Shown here: positions 1-12,100 of the stretch, piece by piece | Layout: every line of letters begins with the position of its first letter | How positions within the stretch are numbered: position 1 is the first letter of the stretch | DNA from: Perkinsus olseni | Lineage: Eukaryota; Perkinsozoa; Perkinsida; Perkinsidae | Length of the DNA stretch: 64,000 nt | Assembly: GCA_013115135.1 (NCBI GenBank) | Contig: JABANP010000251.1 | Location: forward strand, 1-64,000 | Direction: 5' to 3' | The notes under the pieces: model-generated | What the model saw: only the letters and a program-made list of their open reading frames with translations | The model's database searches: none | What the model was told of the DNA's origin: nothing | Made by a program: the position numbers and the translations under genes

Positions 1-761
1 ACTAATTGCTTTTGAGATTTTACTAATTTGGTCTGGAAATGGTGTAGCTTACCGGCAGACACGAAAGTCGTATTTTTCAGCCACTGACACGACCAAAAGC
101 TCAACTCCCCCGGTTTTGCTGCCCAAAATTTTCCCAGAAATTTTTAGAAATTTTTCTCATTCACATTATCGCTCACACAGCCGCTCACAGTCTTCAAATG
201 AGCATCCAGACGCCGCAAGAATTCCCCGAAACCGAATTATACCAAAATTTCATCAGAAATGTCGCAAGATATACCCACGCAGTCACCAAGGACAAGACAA
301 TGATTCAGCCGTATACCGTTCAAAGAGGGCCAGATGCCTTCAACAGCATTGAAAGACTTTGCCGCAGAACCGAAAAATCCCAAAACTTCCGGAAATTCCG
401 CCGGAATTATTCCGGCATGAAAATTTTCACTTGAGAACGAAGACTTCTGTATTCAATGCTACCGCCAGTTACACCTCTCTCCTTCGCCCGTGGCTTCCGA
501 CTTTCAACGGCAAATTTCCGAATTTTACCATTTTACTTTTTCCAGTCTTCTCTGTCCCTTCCCAAATGCAACAGATTTTTTTCTTATCCCTTAACCCTAA
601 AGTCTTCATTTTTGACCTTTTCCCATACTCTCTACAGATCTTACCTCGCGAGAGACTGTATAACGACAATGGAGGAAACGGAGCCTTTTTCCAGTCGAAA
701 ATTCCCAGCATTTTCCAATTCTACAACCGCTTCCCCGAAATTCCTCGCCACCCGATACTAC
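1..761. other. Probable intron or remaining part of the HDDC2-like gene; no clear exon
   Basis: Reading frames on both strands are open but low-complexity (Phe-rich stretches, many ATTTCCGG-type words). I could not place the expected VHD..E exon here. A short segment bounded by AG and GTAAGC exists near 35-80 on the minus strand, but its translation does not fit the family. Confidence 0.3.
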
Positions 762-1304
762 CAAAGCCATCCTAATTGTCCTTTGCCAGTCGAAGTCTTT
801 CTTATCCGCAGGAGTGAGCATGGCCATGACCGCGCACCGGTGCATGTGGTCGCAATCGGACTCGGGATCGGGGACGCCGCTACGGACCCAGCCAGTTCGT
901 CTGAAATAGAAAAAACTTTCCGTTGGGAAAATAAAGAACACTAAAAACAGAGAAATAAAGGACAAACTAATACATTCCTGAAATAGGAGACATTTCCTGC
1001 AGGCAAATGTATGCGTACGAACGTGAGTGAGAATTTCTAAAACACAGTTTTCATTAAACGCTAAAACCCTGCAACTCGGTTTGGGAACGTCAGATCCTGA
1101 GTGATCTCTCCTTACGCCATGAACCACGATGTCCAAGCACGCGCCGCCTGAATCTCATCAACCCGCTTACCGCAAGGTCTTCAGCTGCCCTATAAAGTGC
1201 ATGAAGTCCACGATGCCCTCAGCGTTGATGGCGCCCTCGGGAGCTGCAGATGACGATGACGAGGAGGAAGTTGGACGAGAGAAGCGGGAAGTGATGGCTC
1301 CCAT
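762..1304 (-). CDS. HDDC2: HDDC2-like HD-domain 5'-deoxynucleotidase, two 5' exons (partial)
   Basis: Two exons on the minus strand: 1304-1171 and 900-762. The start codon is at 1304, the donor GTAAGC follows 1171, and the acceptor TTTCAG precedes 900. Phases agree (134+139 nt = 91 codons). The protein opens with a Ser-rich stretch, then GIVDFMHFIGQLKTLR, RTGWV and DHMHRCAVMAML. This matches the N-terminal half of the HDDC2/YfbR family (helix with L..GQLK, then RTGW, then SVADHMYR..VMA), including the first metal-binding His. These enzymes remove phosphate from deoxynucleoside monophosphates. The following VHD (HD-motif) exon was not found down to base 1, so it probably lies outside the window. 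The gene is transcribed away from the NOL12-like gene. Confidence 0.75.
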
Positions 1305-2012
1305 AGTGAAGCAAAGTCCTGAGGGAAAATCGGCTGCCTCAAATTCTTACACTGCTTAGAAAAATGATGATGATTATAGGACGGACTCGACGACTCCGGC
1401 GTGATATTGGGGAAATACAAGTGAGAGCAAGAAAGCAAGATTTTCGTTTGCCTGACGCGATCCCAATTACATCAAATCCGGCGGAATTATCCACTTGCTC
1501 TAAGTTTTTCGCAGATCAATAGAGGTGCGCAATAGACATGTCTTGAAGTACAAGAGCGTTCGCCAGTTCCAATTTTACACGGGGCTAAGAGTCATGGGAC
1601 ACGCAACTGGGATATAACCGTGACTCGTTTTAAAGCGTACATCAGATTAGGTGCTTGATAGAGGGCCTCTCCTGGATTTTAGGAACTCTCGCAGGTTTTA
1701 ATTTTACATTAGAAACTATCCTGAGAGCTCGGGACTCGCGGGAAGTTTGTCAAACGCCAGGGATACGACCAAGTCTGAGTTTGCAGTGAAGGGAGTGTTC
1801 TACAGGTTGCCTCTCCCGAGAATCAGGAGCACCCGATGGTTTTAATTCAACCTGTGAAAGTCGATATTGCTACACCAGAGGTCTGCCTTGTTTCACGCTG
1901 GTTTCATGTGGAATGTTGACGAAGTTCGGGAAATGTGGTATGGATGATTCTTTTCGGATCGCATGATACGCGTACGATGGTATGAACCGATTCCTCAGCT
2001 TCTTCGCCAAAG
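1305..2012. promoter_or_regulatory. Divergent intergenic region between HDDC2-like and NOL12-like genes
   Basis: About 0.7 kb separates the two start codons (1304 minus, 2013 plus), so both promoters must lie here if the starts are right. I see no TATA-like or other recognisable element and no convincing coding segment. Confidence 0.35.
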
Positions 2013-4151
2013 ATGCCCTTTAAACCCTCGTCCACTCGGCTCCATAAAGACAAGCACAATCAGCAGAAGGGGTTGGTCATTAATTTTGATGTGAAATCAA
2101 GGGTAGTGTCACTGGGATGGTCGATAATGGAAATTTGTCCGTACTCTATGCTCCATGATTTCGGAATGTTATGGTATTGAAGTCTCGTAATAATTGGATT
2201 TTATTTTTTCATACCACTGCATTCGATAATCTTAATTTATTAGCCTCAGTGTTGTTATTGTCAACGCGGCCCGGGAGGCGTTCTCTTTTTTGGAAATGAA
2301 AAGTCCTTCAGTCTTGAATTAATGTCATCTTTTCGTTCAGTATCGCTCTCGGGCGAGCCACAGAATCTCCCTGTCGTCTATACTCACCCTTGCGCCATTT
2401 CGGTCGCCCTTCCCTCAAATTTCTGAACTGTTGTTATGGCCGCGTCAAGAATATCACAACCGCCGATATTTAAAATATTTTTTCTTATTTTTGAGGAGCA
2501 TATGGTATTTTTCAGTCAACTTACTTGAGAGGGTTCCAAAAGCGAAAACAACAGCGCCGGGAGAAGGCGGAGGAAAAGCAGAAGAAGAAAGCGGCGGAAG
2601 AGAGGGTGGCTGAACGGAAAGAAATGCGTGATGAGGTAGTAGTCGGGTTGCTGAAAATGAAGATATTAAATTCTGATTTCTCGTTGGTGTCAGTGTATTT
2701 TTTCCGGAAAATTTCTAACTTTCTGCCGGAAATTTTCTCGCGATAGTTGGCCAGCGTGATGTTGCAGAGAAAGTGGAACTAAAGTTGTTTGGCGTCTCCT
2801 TCAACCCACTTCCATGTGAACCGTATGATCCACCATGACAGACGAGTATAATTCAGTTTCCACTCGAAAAGCGCACTTTCGTGTGGGTAGGAAATCTTCT
2901 TTTTGCAGGTGCACAACCGGTGGGCTCGCGCCGTGAAAGATATGGCCGAGGCGTTCGGAGACTCAGAGGAGTCCGAACTTCTCCATCTTCCTGCGCAAGA
3001 GAAGAGCGACGGGAAGACCGCAGTGGGCGAGTCTGAGGAGTTAAAGGCTGAGGAAACTGTCTTTGAGAATGAGGGCGATGGTGATCGATTTGGAGGTAAT
3101 GAGAAACCCGGGTTGGTGTTGTGAGTTTTCGGAACTGCGCTGTGTTGAATCGGCGCACAAGGTTGAGTCCGATAAACGCGGGGAAGGGAAGGACTCTCAG
3201 CCCCGAGTGAATGACCTGAGTCAGTGTGGGCGAAAGTACAGCCTGAGGGTTCTCGATCCTACCGCCACTCTGCTTTCACGTGTGCTGGTTGTAGTACGAT
3301 CGAGGCTCAGTGGTTTAATAGGCAGATCGATCGAGTATTGGAGAATTTAATCGATCGTTAACGGTTGAGTGATAGATCAATAAAGCTTAGGGATAGACGA
3401 AGCTACACTGAGTTGCGTGCGCGCCCGCGACGCGACAATACTGTGCCATTGAGGCGAGGAAGCGTCGTCAGATGTTTTCAGTCTCGGACCGTCTGAATCT
3501 GTTGTAGATTTACATTTCTGAGGATTGAATTCCCGATTGCGATTTTTCTTTTGCGTTCGAGCGGGAAACCATTTTCATGTCGTAGGAGGAAGTGAGTAGT
3601 GATGGAGTTTCCCGCATACCTGGAATTGAGAGACACTTCGAACTTCTCGCTGGTCTTCGGAGCTTCCTGTGCGATTGAGAATGGACTCGTCGGGTGTGGC
3701 GAACGAGGCGGCTTGCAATCGTCAGTCGGGCAGCCTGCTTCGCTCCGCTGTTAAGTTATGCCGGTTTGTTAGGTGTGATGGTTACCACATCCACCTCACT
3801 GTTCGATGATGATGCTGATGCTGTTGATGCTCGAATTGCCGAGTTGAGACACGAGGTGGCTAAGGATGGTCAGGAAAATGTGCAACAGCAGAAGAAGATC
3901 ATCCCGAAGTAGTACTGTGAAGACTGGCCTAGCGGGAGGGCAGGTGGTTGCACATGGTTAGGCCGCGGGTTCTAATCTCGGCGACATTGTGAAGTCCGTG
4001 TTTTGGAGAAAAATCAATTTTGTTGCTCTTCAGACGTAAAACTGGCGCGGGCAAAAAGTTTGGTACGAGCAAGAGGATCGACAAGACGCTCGGAAAGAAG
4101 AAAACTGTACATAAGAAAGGCGTCAAAGCGAAGAGCAAAAAGAAGCATTAA
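2013..4151 (+). CDS. NOL12: NOL12/Rrp17-like (Nop25 family) nucleolar protein, five exons
   Basis: Exons 2013-2102, 2516-2635, 2909-3095, 3773-3908 and 4034-4151 join with consistent phases (651 nt, 216 residues plus stop). All introns are GT..AG. Exon 1 encodes GLVINFDVKSR and exon 2 starts STYLRGFQKRKQQRR, the hallmark of the Nop25 family (V.FD...R.EYLTGFHKRK). A basic coiled-coil follows (residues about 45-70), then an acidic stretch (exon 3), VMVTTSTSLFDDD (exon 4, like the family's C-terminal VTVTT element) and a Lys-rich tail ending KKKH. Human NOL12 has about the same length. The yeast relative Rrp17 is a 5'-3' exonuclease in large-subunit rRNA processing; that activity here is inferred from the family. 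Intron 4 carries a tRNA-like sequence. Confidence 0.85.
3926..3990 (+). other. tRNA-like sequence (A-box and B-box) in intron 4 of the NOL12-like gene
   Basis: TGGCCTAGCGG resembles a polymerase III A box and GGTTCTAATCT a B box, at tRNA spacing. The anticodon stem does not pair well, so this is more likely a tRNA-derived repeat relic than a gene. Confidence 0.3.
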
Positions 4152-5152
4152 CGTCCACATTAAGTTTACTACGTTTCACGTCACTTGGCCATTGTTTTGT
4201 CGAGTTTGCCAGTCATTTGAGCATCTTGCGGGATCTTGCGGGGAACGCGAAAGATAGGACACAGAGCATGTTGGTGGGCGACGCCCGCTGGGCGTTAAGC
4301 CAGTTAAGTTAAATCTGACCTTCTTAGCCACTCCCGAGCTACCATATCAAAAACGGTATGAGCTCAGTTGGCGAACGAGTCGCCGTCGGGCCCGCCGGGC
4401 TTTGGATACCCTGGTGGCTGGCCGCAAAACGGTGCGAGTTGATGAGGCTGAGTTTAAGGTGTTTTGGATTGTTCGTGCATCGCAGACGGAACCGAGCTCG
4501 ACGGGCGGGTTTTGTGTGGCACAGCAAGATTCCCCGTGCAAACTCACAAAGATAAATTTGTCTTCCGTAGCATGCGGGACGGCTGAGAGTCGAAAGACAT
4601 ATTCTCACCGCGAAGTTGTGGACGAAGAACTCGGCACATGCTCACTGTAGATATAAGAAGCTTGAGAAAAGATCTTGGCGTGATACTTGCGAGTATCGAG
4701 ACGGACTGTTAAGGGAGTTACAGGAGCACTAACGATAGTAGGACCAGTCCGCGAGTGACGAACACGATCGGCCGGAAAGAGCAAATATATGAAAAGGGGC
4801 AACTACGAGAATAGCTTACTCGTAAAGATCGATAAACTTCGTATGCGTACGCATATACATTGGCGCACCGAACCTGGACGACTCTGCTAACAACTCTAAC
4901 ACGGAGAGCCCTTGCGAAGGTTGTGGCATCTCATGACCAGATAACAAGAGCGCAGTAATTAGGCAACTCTCATCAATAGTCGGAGACATGGAGGAAAATG
5001 TTTGGCGATCTTCTTAGATTCTGAGGCACAGAACTTGCACGTTCGTCTGACGAACTTCGTCAACCTCTATCGGTCATGATTGATTCTATACTCATCTCCC
5101 AGTAGATATCACGCTGCGAACGTCGGGAAGAATACTCGAGAAGGTCCACTTT
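4152..5152. other. No confident gene; weak plus-strand ORF 4402-4650
   Basis: An 82-codon frame (4402-4650) reads GRKTVRVDEAEFKVFWIVRA and then a Cys-containing stretch. It looks protein-like, but no family is recognised and no splice partners were found. The rest shows nothing. Confidence 0.2.
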
Positions 5153-6130
5153 TCACTTGTGACATGCAATAGGTAGTAAAGAAGGTAGTATCTGTCCGGG
5201 ACTACTGGACGAGAGGGGCAACGCAAACATAGAAAAGAAAAGCTCTAGGAATGAGAGTAGCGACAGCGTCTTGAGTTGATACGGCACAAGGTGGTTGCTG
5301 AGAAACAGATAGTTGCGGCCAAAGGATTCCTCCTCATGTATCTGTAACTCATCTTGGCGGCTTCCCAGAGGAGGTGCAGTACAAGCTCTCGTTAGCTCGA
5401 CACTGAAGTGGAACGTCACGCGGTGCCACACCAGAAGCTTCGCGTCCTTGCTGAGAGTCCACACGTGTAAGGATCCTCTCTCAGAGTGCTGAGAAGTCAC
5501 AAGCCTTGATTCCCACTATCCCATTCGGAACAGATCATTCGGATTTCACAGGAGCGAATACACATTCGCAGAGAACCGCCATCGACGTTGCCATAGCGTG
5601 GACCTGAAATTACTCCGCAATCAGTAAATCGATGAAAGCCAACGCACGATGATCCTGGACGCTTGATAAGCTTTTGAAGCCACCTATCGTACGTACGAGC
5701 ACCGGTTTTTCTCTTCTCACGAAGGCGCGAGATATGGGTCATGCTCCTCGCTTGCCAATTTACCTTGGATGTCTTCGTCAGTGACGGCAAGAAAGAAGGA
5801 GTGAGGCGCAGGATCGCCACTTTCGCCGGAGTTGGCTACATCTTGCATGATGGCTTGCTTGGCTGTCTCCAGCTTCTCGTTGAAATCGGCAATCATGTCA
5901 AATACAGTAAGGGGAATCACGTCCTACCAGCGTCGCTGGTCCAGCGATGCCCCTGGCACTAGCCAGAGTTAACAACCTCGCATTAGTTCCGTTGTGCCCC
6001 CTCTCTTTGATCTGAAACTCCTCAAACATCGACAGCCTGCGGCAGCATCTTGTCGTTCCAATCGGTGGCACACTCTTGAGTCCAGAGTCAAGAGGCCAAC
6101 TTGGCCTGGCCAAGGGTCTTGACCACACGA
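5153..6130 (-). CDS. Candidate multi-exon gene of unknown function
   Basis: Several minus-strand frames in a row look coding but shift frame between segments. The first (about 6130-5950) includes MFEEFQIKERG. The second (5920-5717) includes DMIADFNEKLETAKQAIMQD. The third (about 5760-5497) includes RTYDRWLQKLIKRPG. The last (5500-5153) includes LSKDAKLLVWHRVTFHFSVE and ends with a hydrophobic stretch. I could not phase the exons and recognise no domain. It may equally be a decayed gene. Confidence 0.3.
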
Positions 6131-7564
6131 CTCCTGCAGCTGGTATTGAACTCGGGTAGGTCGTAACGCCAGGTTAGAGATGCGGCCACTGAAGTGAAGA
6201 AAAGAATAATAGCAATCGTTCTTATATGAACTCGGAAAACCCTGAGATAGGAATCACAGTTCTATTAGGTGCAAGGCTAAATTCGGACAGAAATGTTCAT
6301 TGGGCCTACAATCGCGCTTGATGGAAGATGAATGAATGGGAGAATGAAACCCTTGCATGTTCGGACCGGCAATGTTGCTCAGAGTCCGGTGTGTCCCTAT
6401 GCCAGAGTAGGCCATCGGAATTCTGATTGGAAATCTCTGAGCAACTCGATGGGCAACGGAGCCTCCAACCTGAGACCTAGGTCAACTTTACAGGAACCTC
6501 AGTGCATGCGGAAATGGCGTTTGTTGATGAGGATGCGATGCTTAGGTGATGACTGAGAGCCTGAAATCATCCTGCGTGTTCAACCTGGAGGGATACGTGT
6601 ACGATTCACTCACCGTTTTCGATTCTCCATAGAGTATCTGTAACATCTTTCCCTCATCCAGCTGTGAAGGACGACCACATCCATACGCATGAAAGCAAAG
6701 CCTAGAAATCATGAAGATCGAGTTTCTGAGAGGACTGCTGAGTTGAGAGTTGTCATAAACGGGATCACGTGACATAACCTGACCTATTTCGTATCTTGCA
6801 TGCTCAACTCGAAGATACGCGCGCAGAGGTATCTTCAGGTCGAGCATGCAAGATTCAAAACAGCTCAGGCAGGGGCACATCTTCCGATAAGTGATCACAC
6901 CAAACGCGTAGTTTCCAGACTTTCCTCGGCCAGCTTTTGTAAGCTTTACTCATGTCCTATTCTCTCCACCCGTATACAGCGAACATGCCAGACGTTCTCT
7001 TCGCAGCCGGAGTCGAAGACGATCAGCTGAAGATGTAAGATGAAGTCGGCTCAGAGGGCTAAGACCACTTAGCGAAGTTGCTATGGTTATCCACTTCGAT
7101 CAGGTTTCACATTCGCCTCGACTCCCGACCCCGAGGAGAGGCTTGTTCGCTGCATATAGGTCGAAACTTTCGACTCAAAAGCGTACAAGCGTGTTGTGCT
7201 CTCGAGCTGCCCAAGGGTACAAGACACAGAATAAGATGGCTCTGCCGAAGAGGCTCTGGTATCGATGGGCGTATCACTAGGTAGGGCTTGCAGGGCATGA
7301 AACAAAATCGGCGAACCTTTTCATCATTCACCTCGCAAGTTTCTCGCAAAACTCGAAACCATGTACGCATACGGATACTTTCTCCCTACTGCATATACCC
7401 TCCATAGTTCTGTCGTAGGCTACGATTCGTAGCCGCGGTGATGGATCTGCAGGAGCCTGGCTGAGATCTTCTTAGTCCGATGTCAGGTTCGTAACAAGAA
7501 TGGGGAGGAGCTTATACATTTTTCTCAATTTCAGGGATGTGCCTCTCACCGTAAGGATAAGTAG
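6131..7564. other. No supported gene; contains a 64-bp imperfect inverted repeat
   Basis: Short frames only. At 6793-6856 two 26-nt arms starting ATCTTGCATGCTC and ending GAGCATGCAAGAT face each other around a GC-rich loop, with about two mismatches. No function can be assigned. Confidence 0.35.
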
Positions 7565-8220
7565 TTGTGCGGTAGAGAGTCTTTACCGCACCACTCAGGC
7601 GTTCCAGCGAGCAACGCGGAGCTCGGTCGCGAATCCTGGCTGGAAATCTTCCGATCGATAATGTGTCGGGTGGGAGCATCGGATAACCAGATCCGCGGCG
7701 TTACGGCTTTCATGGTGAAGATGCTCGATGCTGCATCAATAGTATTCTCGAGACACACGTACACAGAGCAAGTTGTTCTTATTCCGGACTTAAAGGGCTG
7801 AGTACAGCCTGGCTACCCTCGATGAGCTCGGCAGAAGCACGAGTTCCGAGGACGGCTTCGGCCTGGCATATCACTAAGTCGTCCGATGTGGGAGTGTTCG
7901 GCAGACTACAGACTGCAGTGTTTTGAGACTCAAAATTTGAGTTCTACGGGTACATCGCGGCCGAGTCGAGATCCTTTGTGCTCTTTGCTACGCATTTCCA
8001 TGAGTTGGCCAGGCATTTGGTCCTTCTGATGAACGTTTTTAAGTTGACGTTTCCGAACGTTGTTGTCCCCAATGCTCATGTGGCTGCCCGGCAGCGGCAG
8101 CCGCTGCCGCTGTGGACAAACAGACTGGAGAGATAACCTTTCTCTACTGAATCCGAACAGGCCAACCTTACCTACTACGCCGAGCTACGGCCTGAAGGTG
8201 GCGACGCTGGCCGATGAGTG
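7565..8220 (+). pseudogene. MutS-homologue (MSH-type) ATPase-domain remnant
   Basis: Three ordered blocks of the MutS C-terminal ATPase domain are readable in different frames. First is RVGASDNQIRGVTAFMV (about 7660-7715). Second is the Walker B region LDELGRSTSSEDGFGLA (about 7815-7868). Third is SFVLFATHFHELARHL (about 7970-8016), followed by SYGLKVATLADE (about 8180-8215, the SFGIHVAELA region). Families of MSH2/MSH3/MutS read DELGRGTST.DG and ATHFHEL. An in-frame stop follows the Walker B block, frames shift between blocks, and no P-loop (GPNMGGKS) is visible upstream. I call it a decayed copy. A multi-exon gene with unusual introns is less likely. Confidence 0.7.
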
Positions 8221-9157
8221 AGAACTCTTCCTGCCGGCGTTGCTGCACTCGCTATCAGGATTCCCGGGAAGTCGGGGAAGTCGTGAGGTCGGCGGAAGCT
8301 CGTGCATCAGGACTATCGGCGGTTACCGACAAGGTCATCAAACGGCTGTTGTCTGGCCGAAGTTTCCGAGTCTCATGATGAATTTATCGAGAATGCCCAT
8401 CTGAGAGTCTGCCATTCCTCCCGACCTCTCCCATTCATGCGGGTTTACACGCTCGAGAAGGTTCCTCTGTGAGCAAAGGGAGCTATCCTAGCTGTCGTCA
8501 GTCGGTATGGCCAATGAAGACTTATTGGGTGCTCTAGTAAGTATTTTCGGCCTCATTGCTCCACTACTGGGAGCCGCTCCCTACTGTAGGCGCTTTATTC
8601 TGGTCGAACTCCAGAGTTTGACAGAACTCCTGACTCGGTTGGAATACCCCTCCGCTCCAGAGAATTGCTGAGCGATTTATCTCAGAGACACCCCTGCAGA
8701 CACGGTCGTCCTTCCCTGCGTGCTTTCGGTTTTTTGTGTATCGATCGAACTTTATGATCATGATGATGGTCACATACCGAGCACGCATTGCATGAGGTGC
8801 GTCAACTCAACACAGTGTGGACGTGAGCGGTTCATCTTGAGGGCAATAAGAACTCCAAAAAGTCGAACTTAAGAGTCGTCTGGCTTGAGTAGCAATCCCT
8901 CGCAGACGCATAATCCTGAAGTCCCCTTGTTCTAGTAGGCCACTTGGAGTGGAAAGGACGATGACACATGATAACAGATCAAGAAGATGAGGGCACGTCA
9001 TACTGGCTGTCAGGGAAGGGCATTCAGTATGCTGCCTGATGGTGATACAACAAGAGGAAGATGATTATGATGATTATGACTCATGAGTTTGATTATGATT
9101 ATGATAGTCATGATAAGTAAGATGATGTTATAGCACATCATAGTACGGGAGCTACGG
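8221..9157. other. No supported gene; ATGATT-rich low-complexity tract
   Basis: Short unsupported frames only. From about 9055 to 9130 the sequence is a degenerate GAT/ATGATT tandem tract. The protease gene ends just to the right on the minus strand. Confidence 0.4.
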
Positions 9158-12100
9158 TCAACGTCCCGTAGCGCAGACAGAAGTTCTTATGGAAGGGACA
9201 TAAGTGACGACCTCCGTGAAATCCGAGAGTATATTACAAGGACCTGAATATTGGTTCGTAGCACAGAATAGTGAGAGAGGTAAGCCACCTGGTTGGTTCC
9301 CAGTCCTCTCAATGTAACCAAAACCTTTCATTCCCCAAGACTTACCCCAGCTGTTCATAACCTTCCAATAGCTGAAAAATGAAGTAACGATCGGAACTAC
9401 CACTGCTATATTGCACTTACCGTATGCCAGCTGATGATGTATTGTAACCAACGATTGTAACATAGTGGTTTGTGGTCGACACGCCGCATGTCTTGGCTAC
9501 AAAGGCGCACAAAGAAAAGTCGTCCGACAGCTGCAGCGCGAGCTCAGTTTTACCGGTGATGATTCCGCTCTTATAGAACTCGAACGCTGGAGCGGAAGCA
9601 TATAACCCGACCGCTACGGGCCCCATAGCCACTTCGCTGATCATAGCTGCCTCATCTTTCGGGGGTATGTATATGGGAGTGAGCTCGTTAGGCTGAAACG
9701 TTGAGCATCAGACGAGTGAATTTATCCATTCGACTCATTCCGAAAGAGTCATTCGCAAAGAGACTTACTCTGACACACTGCTTCCTCGGGTCACTGGTGA
9801 CGGATGTCTTGCATGCGCCCAGCTTGGCTTTGTAAGGGTAACTGGAGGCCTTCACTATTCCCTCTACATCCGCATACTTGATTGAGTCTACGATTGTGCC
9901 TCCATTGCAACCTCTGAGGAGAGAGAGTTGAGGCTCTTTGTGAACCGTAACCTTCAGAAGGTGGTGACACTTTGGTCACCGACTTATGTAGACTGTATGC
10001 CATACCAGGTATGGCCATTGAGGCTACATCGCTCGCCCAAACCAGAAACGGCTAGAAGATGCCATGCGTGACCGATGTATATCTATGATATTCAAGAAGA
10101 GCAATTAAGTGTTTGATGATCAGACTATTCGGACTCTATGCACTGTAGTGTCTATCCAATCCTTTTGTGTATCTCTCTCTCCAATGTCGAGTTCATCAAG
10201 CAACAACCAAGGGCAAGGAATGCCGCAATCATCCGAGAATCTACCCGAGACTCGTCGCAGTGCCCGCCTCCTTCCACAACACGATTCTGCGGCAGCTGGG
10301 GCTAGTCTACGTCAACAACAACGACTATGCACACCGGTGCTACCTCGTTCAAGACTTCCAGCACCGGTAGCTCAGTCTCAGCAAGTTCTTCAGAGTGTAA
10401 CCCAAGACTTACTCCCCAGCGAGAACGACAATCAAGAAAGTGCCTTACAAGAGGTTATAAGACCCTCCGTAAGCCACGTCAGCGCTAACTTCCGCCATCC
10501 TCAACAAGGCCCTATCGGAGACGTGGTCAATCCCGAGCTCATCAGAGTGTTGGTGGAACAAGTCATGTACCAGTTACGTCAAGAACAAGGATCTACAAGC
10601 AGAAGCCATCCCTTGCTGGGGCTCCCTCAACCACTGGAAACCACTCCGGCCCGCACAGGCATTGTCTATGATTCTCTGGACTCTACGGCCAACCGCCACC
10701 TACAAAGTACGGTACAACGACCGGAAGCCCCAAGACCAACATCTCAGGAAGCCGACTTCCCGGCGATGGAGCGAGGTGCCCCCGATTTATCAGCGGTAGT
10801 GACCCTGCACTATCACATAGAGTAGGGCCAGAGTCATACCAGAAGGAGCCCGTCGACCAGAGGGTTGCAGACAATGTCGCCTACCACCAGCTGAGCACTT
10901 CCGGAGTACAGGCGAGTCCACTGTCCCGCCATGATAGATCAAGAGTGTCGGAGTCATTGAGCAGAGCTATATCTCGAACTAGCAAGAGGCAGATTGTGGA
11001 GCCCTACTCAGGACGCACTGACCCTCGCAATGTGGAGAACTTCCTCCAGACGCTCATCATGGATGTGGAATATGCCATGGGTGATGGTTATACTAAGACT
11101 GGCATCATCCTCAACGCTCTCGACCCCATCACGAGAAGCACGGTCATGGCCAAATACCAGATCGAGTATGGCAATATCGACAACGGCGACTGCAACAACC
11201 TGCCGGTTATTCTTTTTCGACTTCTCCGTGATGCGTACAGTACCCCTGGTGAACAATGGGATGGAAGACTGCAGTGGGAAAGCCTACAGCTGAGCGACTT
11301 CGGGTCCTTCGATGAGTTCATCCAGCAGTTTGAGCTGTTGAGGGCCACCACTGGAGCGCTCAGAGGATACCCAATTACTGCAGATGAGGCTTATTCGAGG
11401 CTATGGGCTGGTCTGTCTAGAGAGCTGCGTGACTGGGCGAGTGACTACGTGACCATGCCCACGCAAGCACCCAGGCTGGGCTGATGTACATCCGTAGGTC
11501 TTCTTCGCTGGGTGACCCAGCGAAGAAGACCTACGGATGTACATCAACCGTCTACGTTCTCACTGCCGCCACACTCGACAAGTCTCAACGGTGCAGCCTC
11601 TAGCTGCAGCCGTACCCTCTAAGCCCAACGACATCACGTCGAACGGGACGGTCGCTGCCCCATCTCAAGCCATCCCACCTCAGCCAGTCAGACCAAGGCA
11701 AGTGGGCTGCTTCAGATGTTATCAGTCCGGCCATGTGGCTGCGAGGTGTACTGCTGCTGTGCCGGCCAATGGACAGACGAGATGTAAGCAGTGTGGGGAC
11801 TCTCGACACCAAGCATCAACGTGCCCTAAGCAGAAGGTACAGCTTTTGTGTTCGAGATGCTCCAGACAAGGCCACTTGGCGAGCATATGCTTTGGTAACC
11901 TCCTGGGACAAAACGGACCGTCCCAGAAGGTAACGGCACCCTCGTCCACTACTACTGCCACAGCTCGGGAAGTACAACAGAACAAGGTCGAAGACAACCC
12001 TATGCCTGAGGAACCGACATTTACCTCCACAAGGTCAGCGGCAACTATGGCTACTCTATGCTCACTGACAACCGAGGACGTCGTCACCTCCGAGGGTCAA

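Noticed and set aside
456..944. 162-codon plus-strand frame
   Set aside because: Antisense to the well-supported HDDC2-like exon 762-900; composition typical of a shadow frame.
10945..11484. Independent gene start at 10945
   Set aside because: The frame is the continuation of gag after a frame change; the first ATG there is internal.
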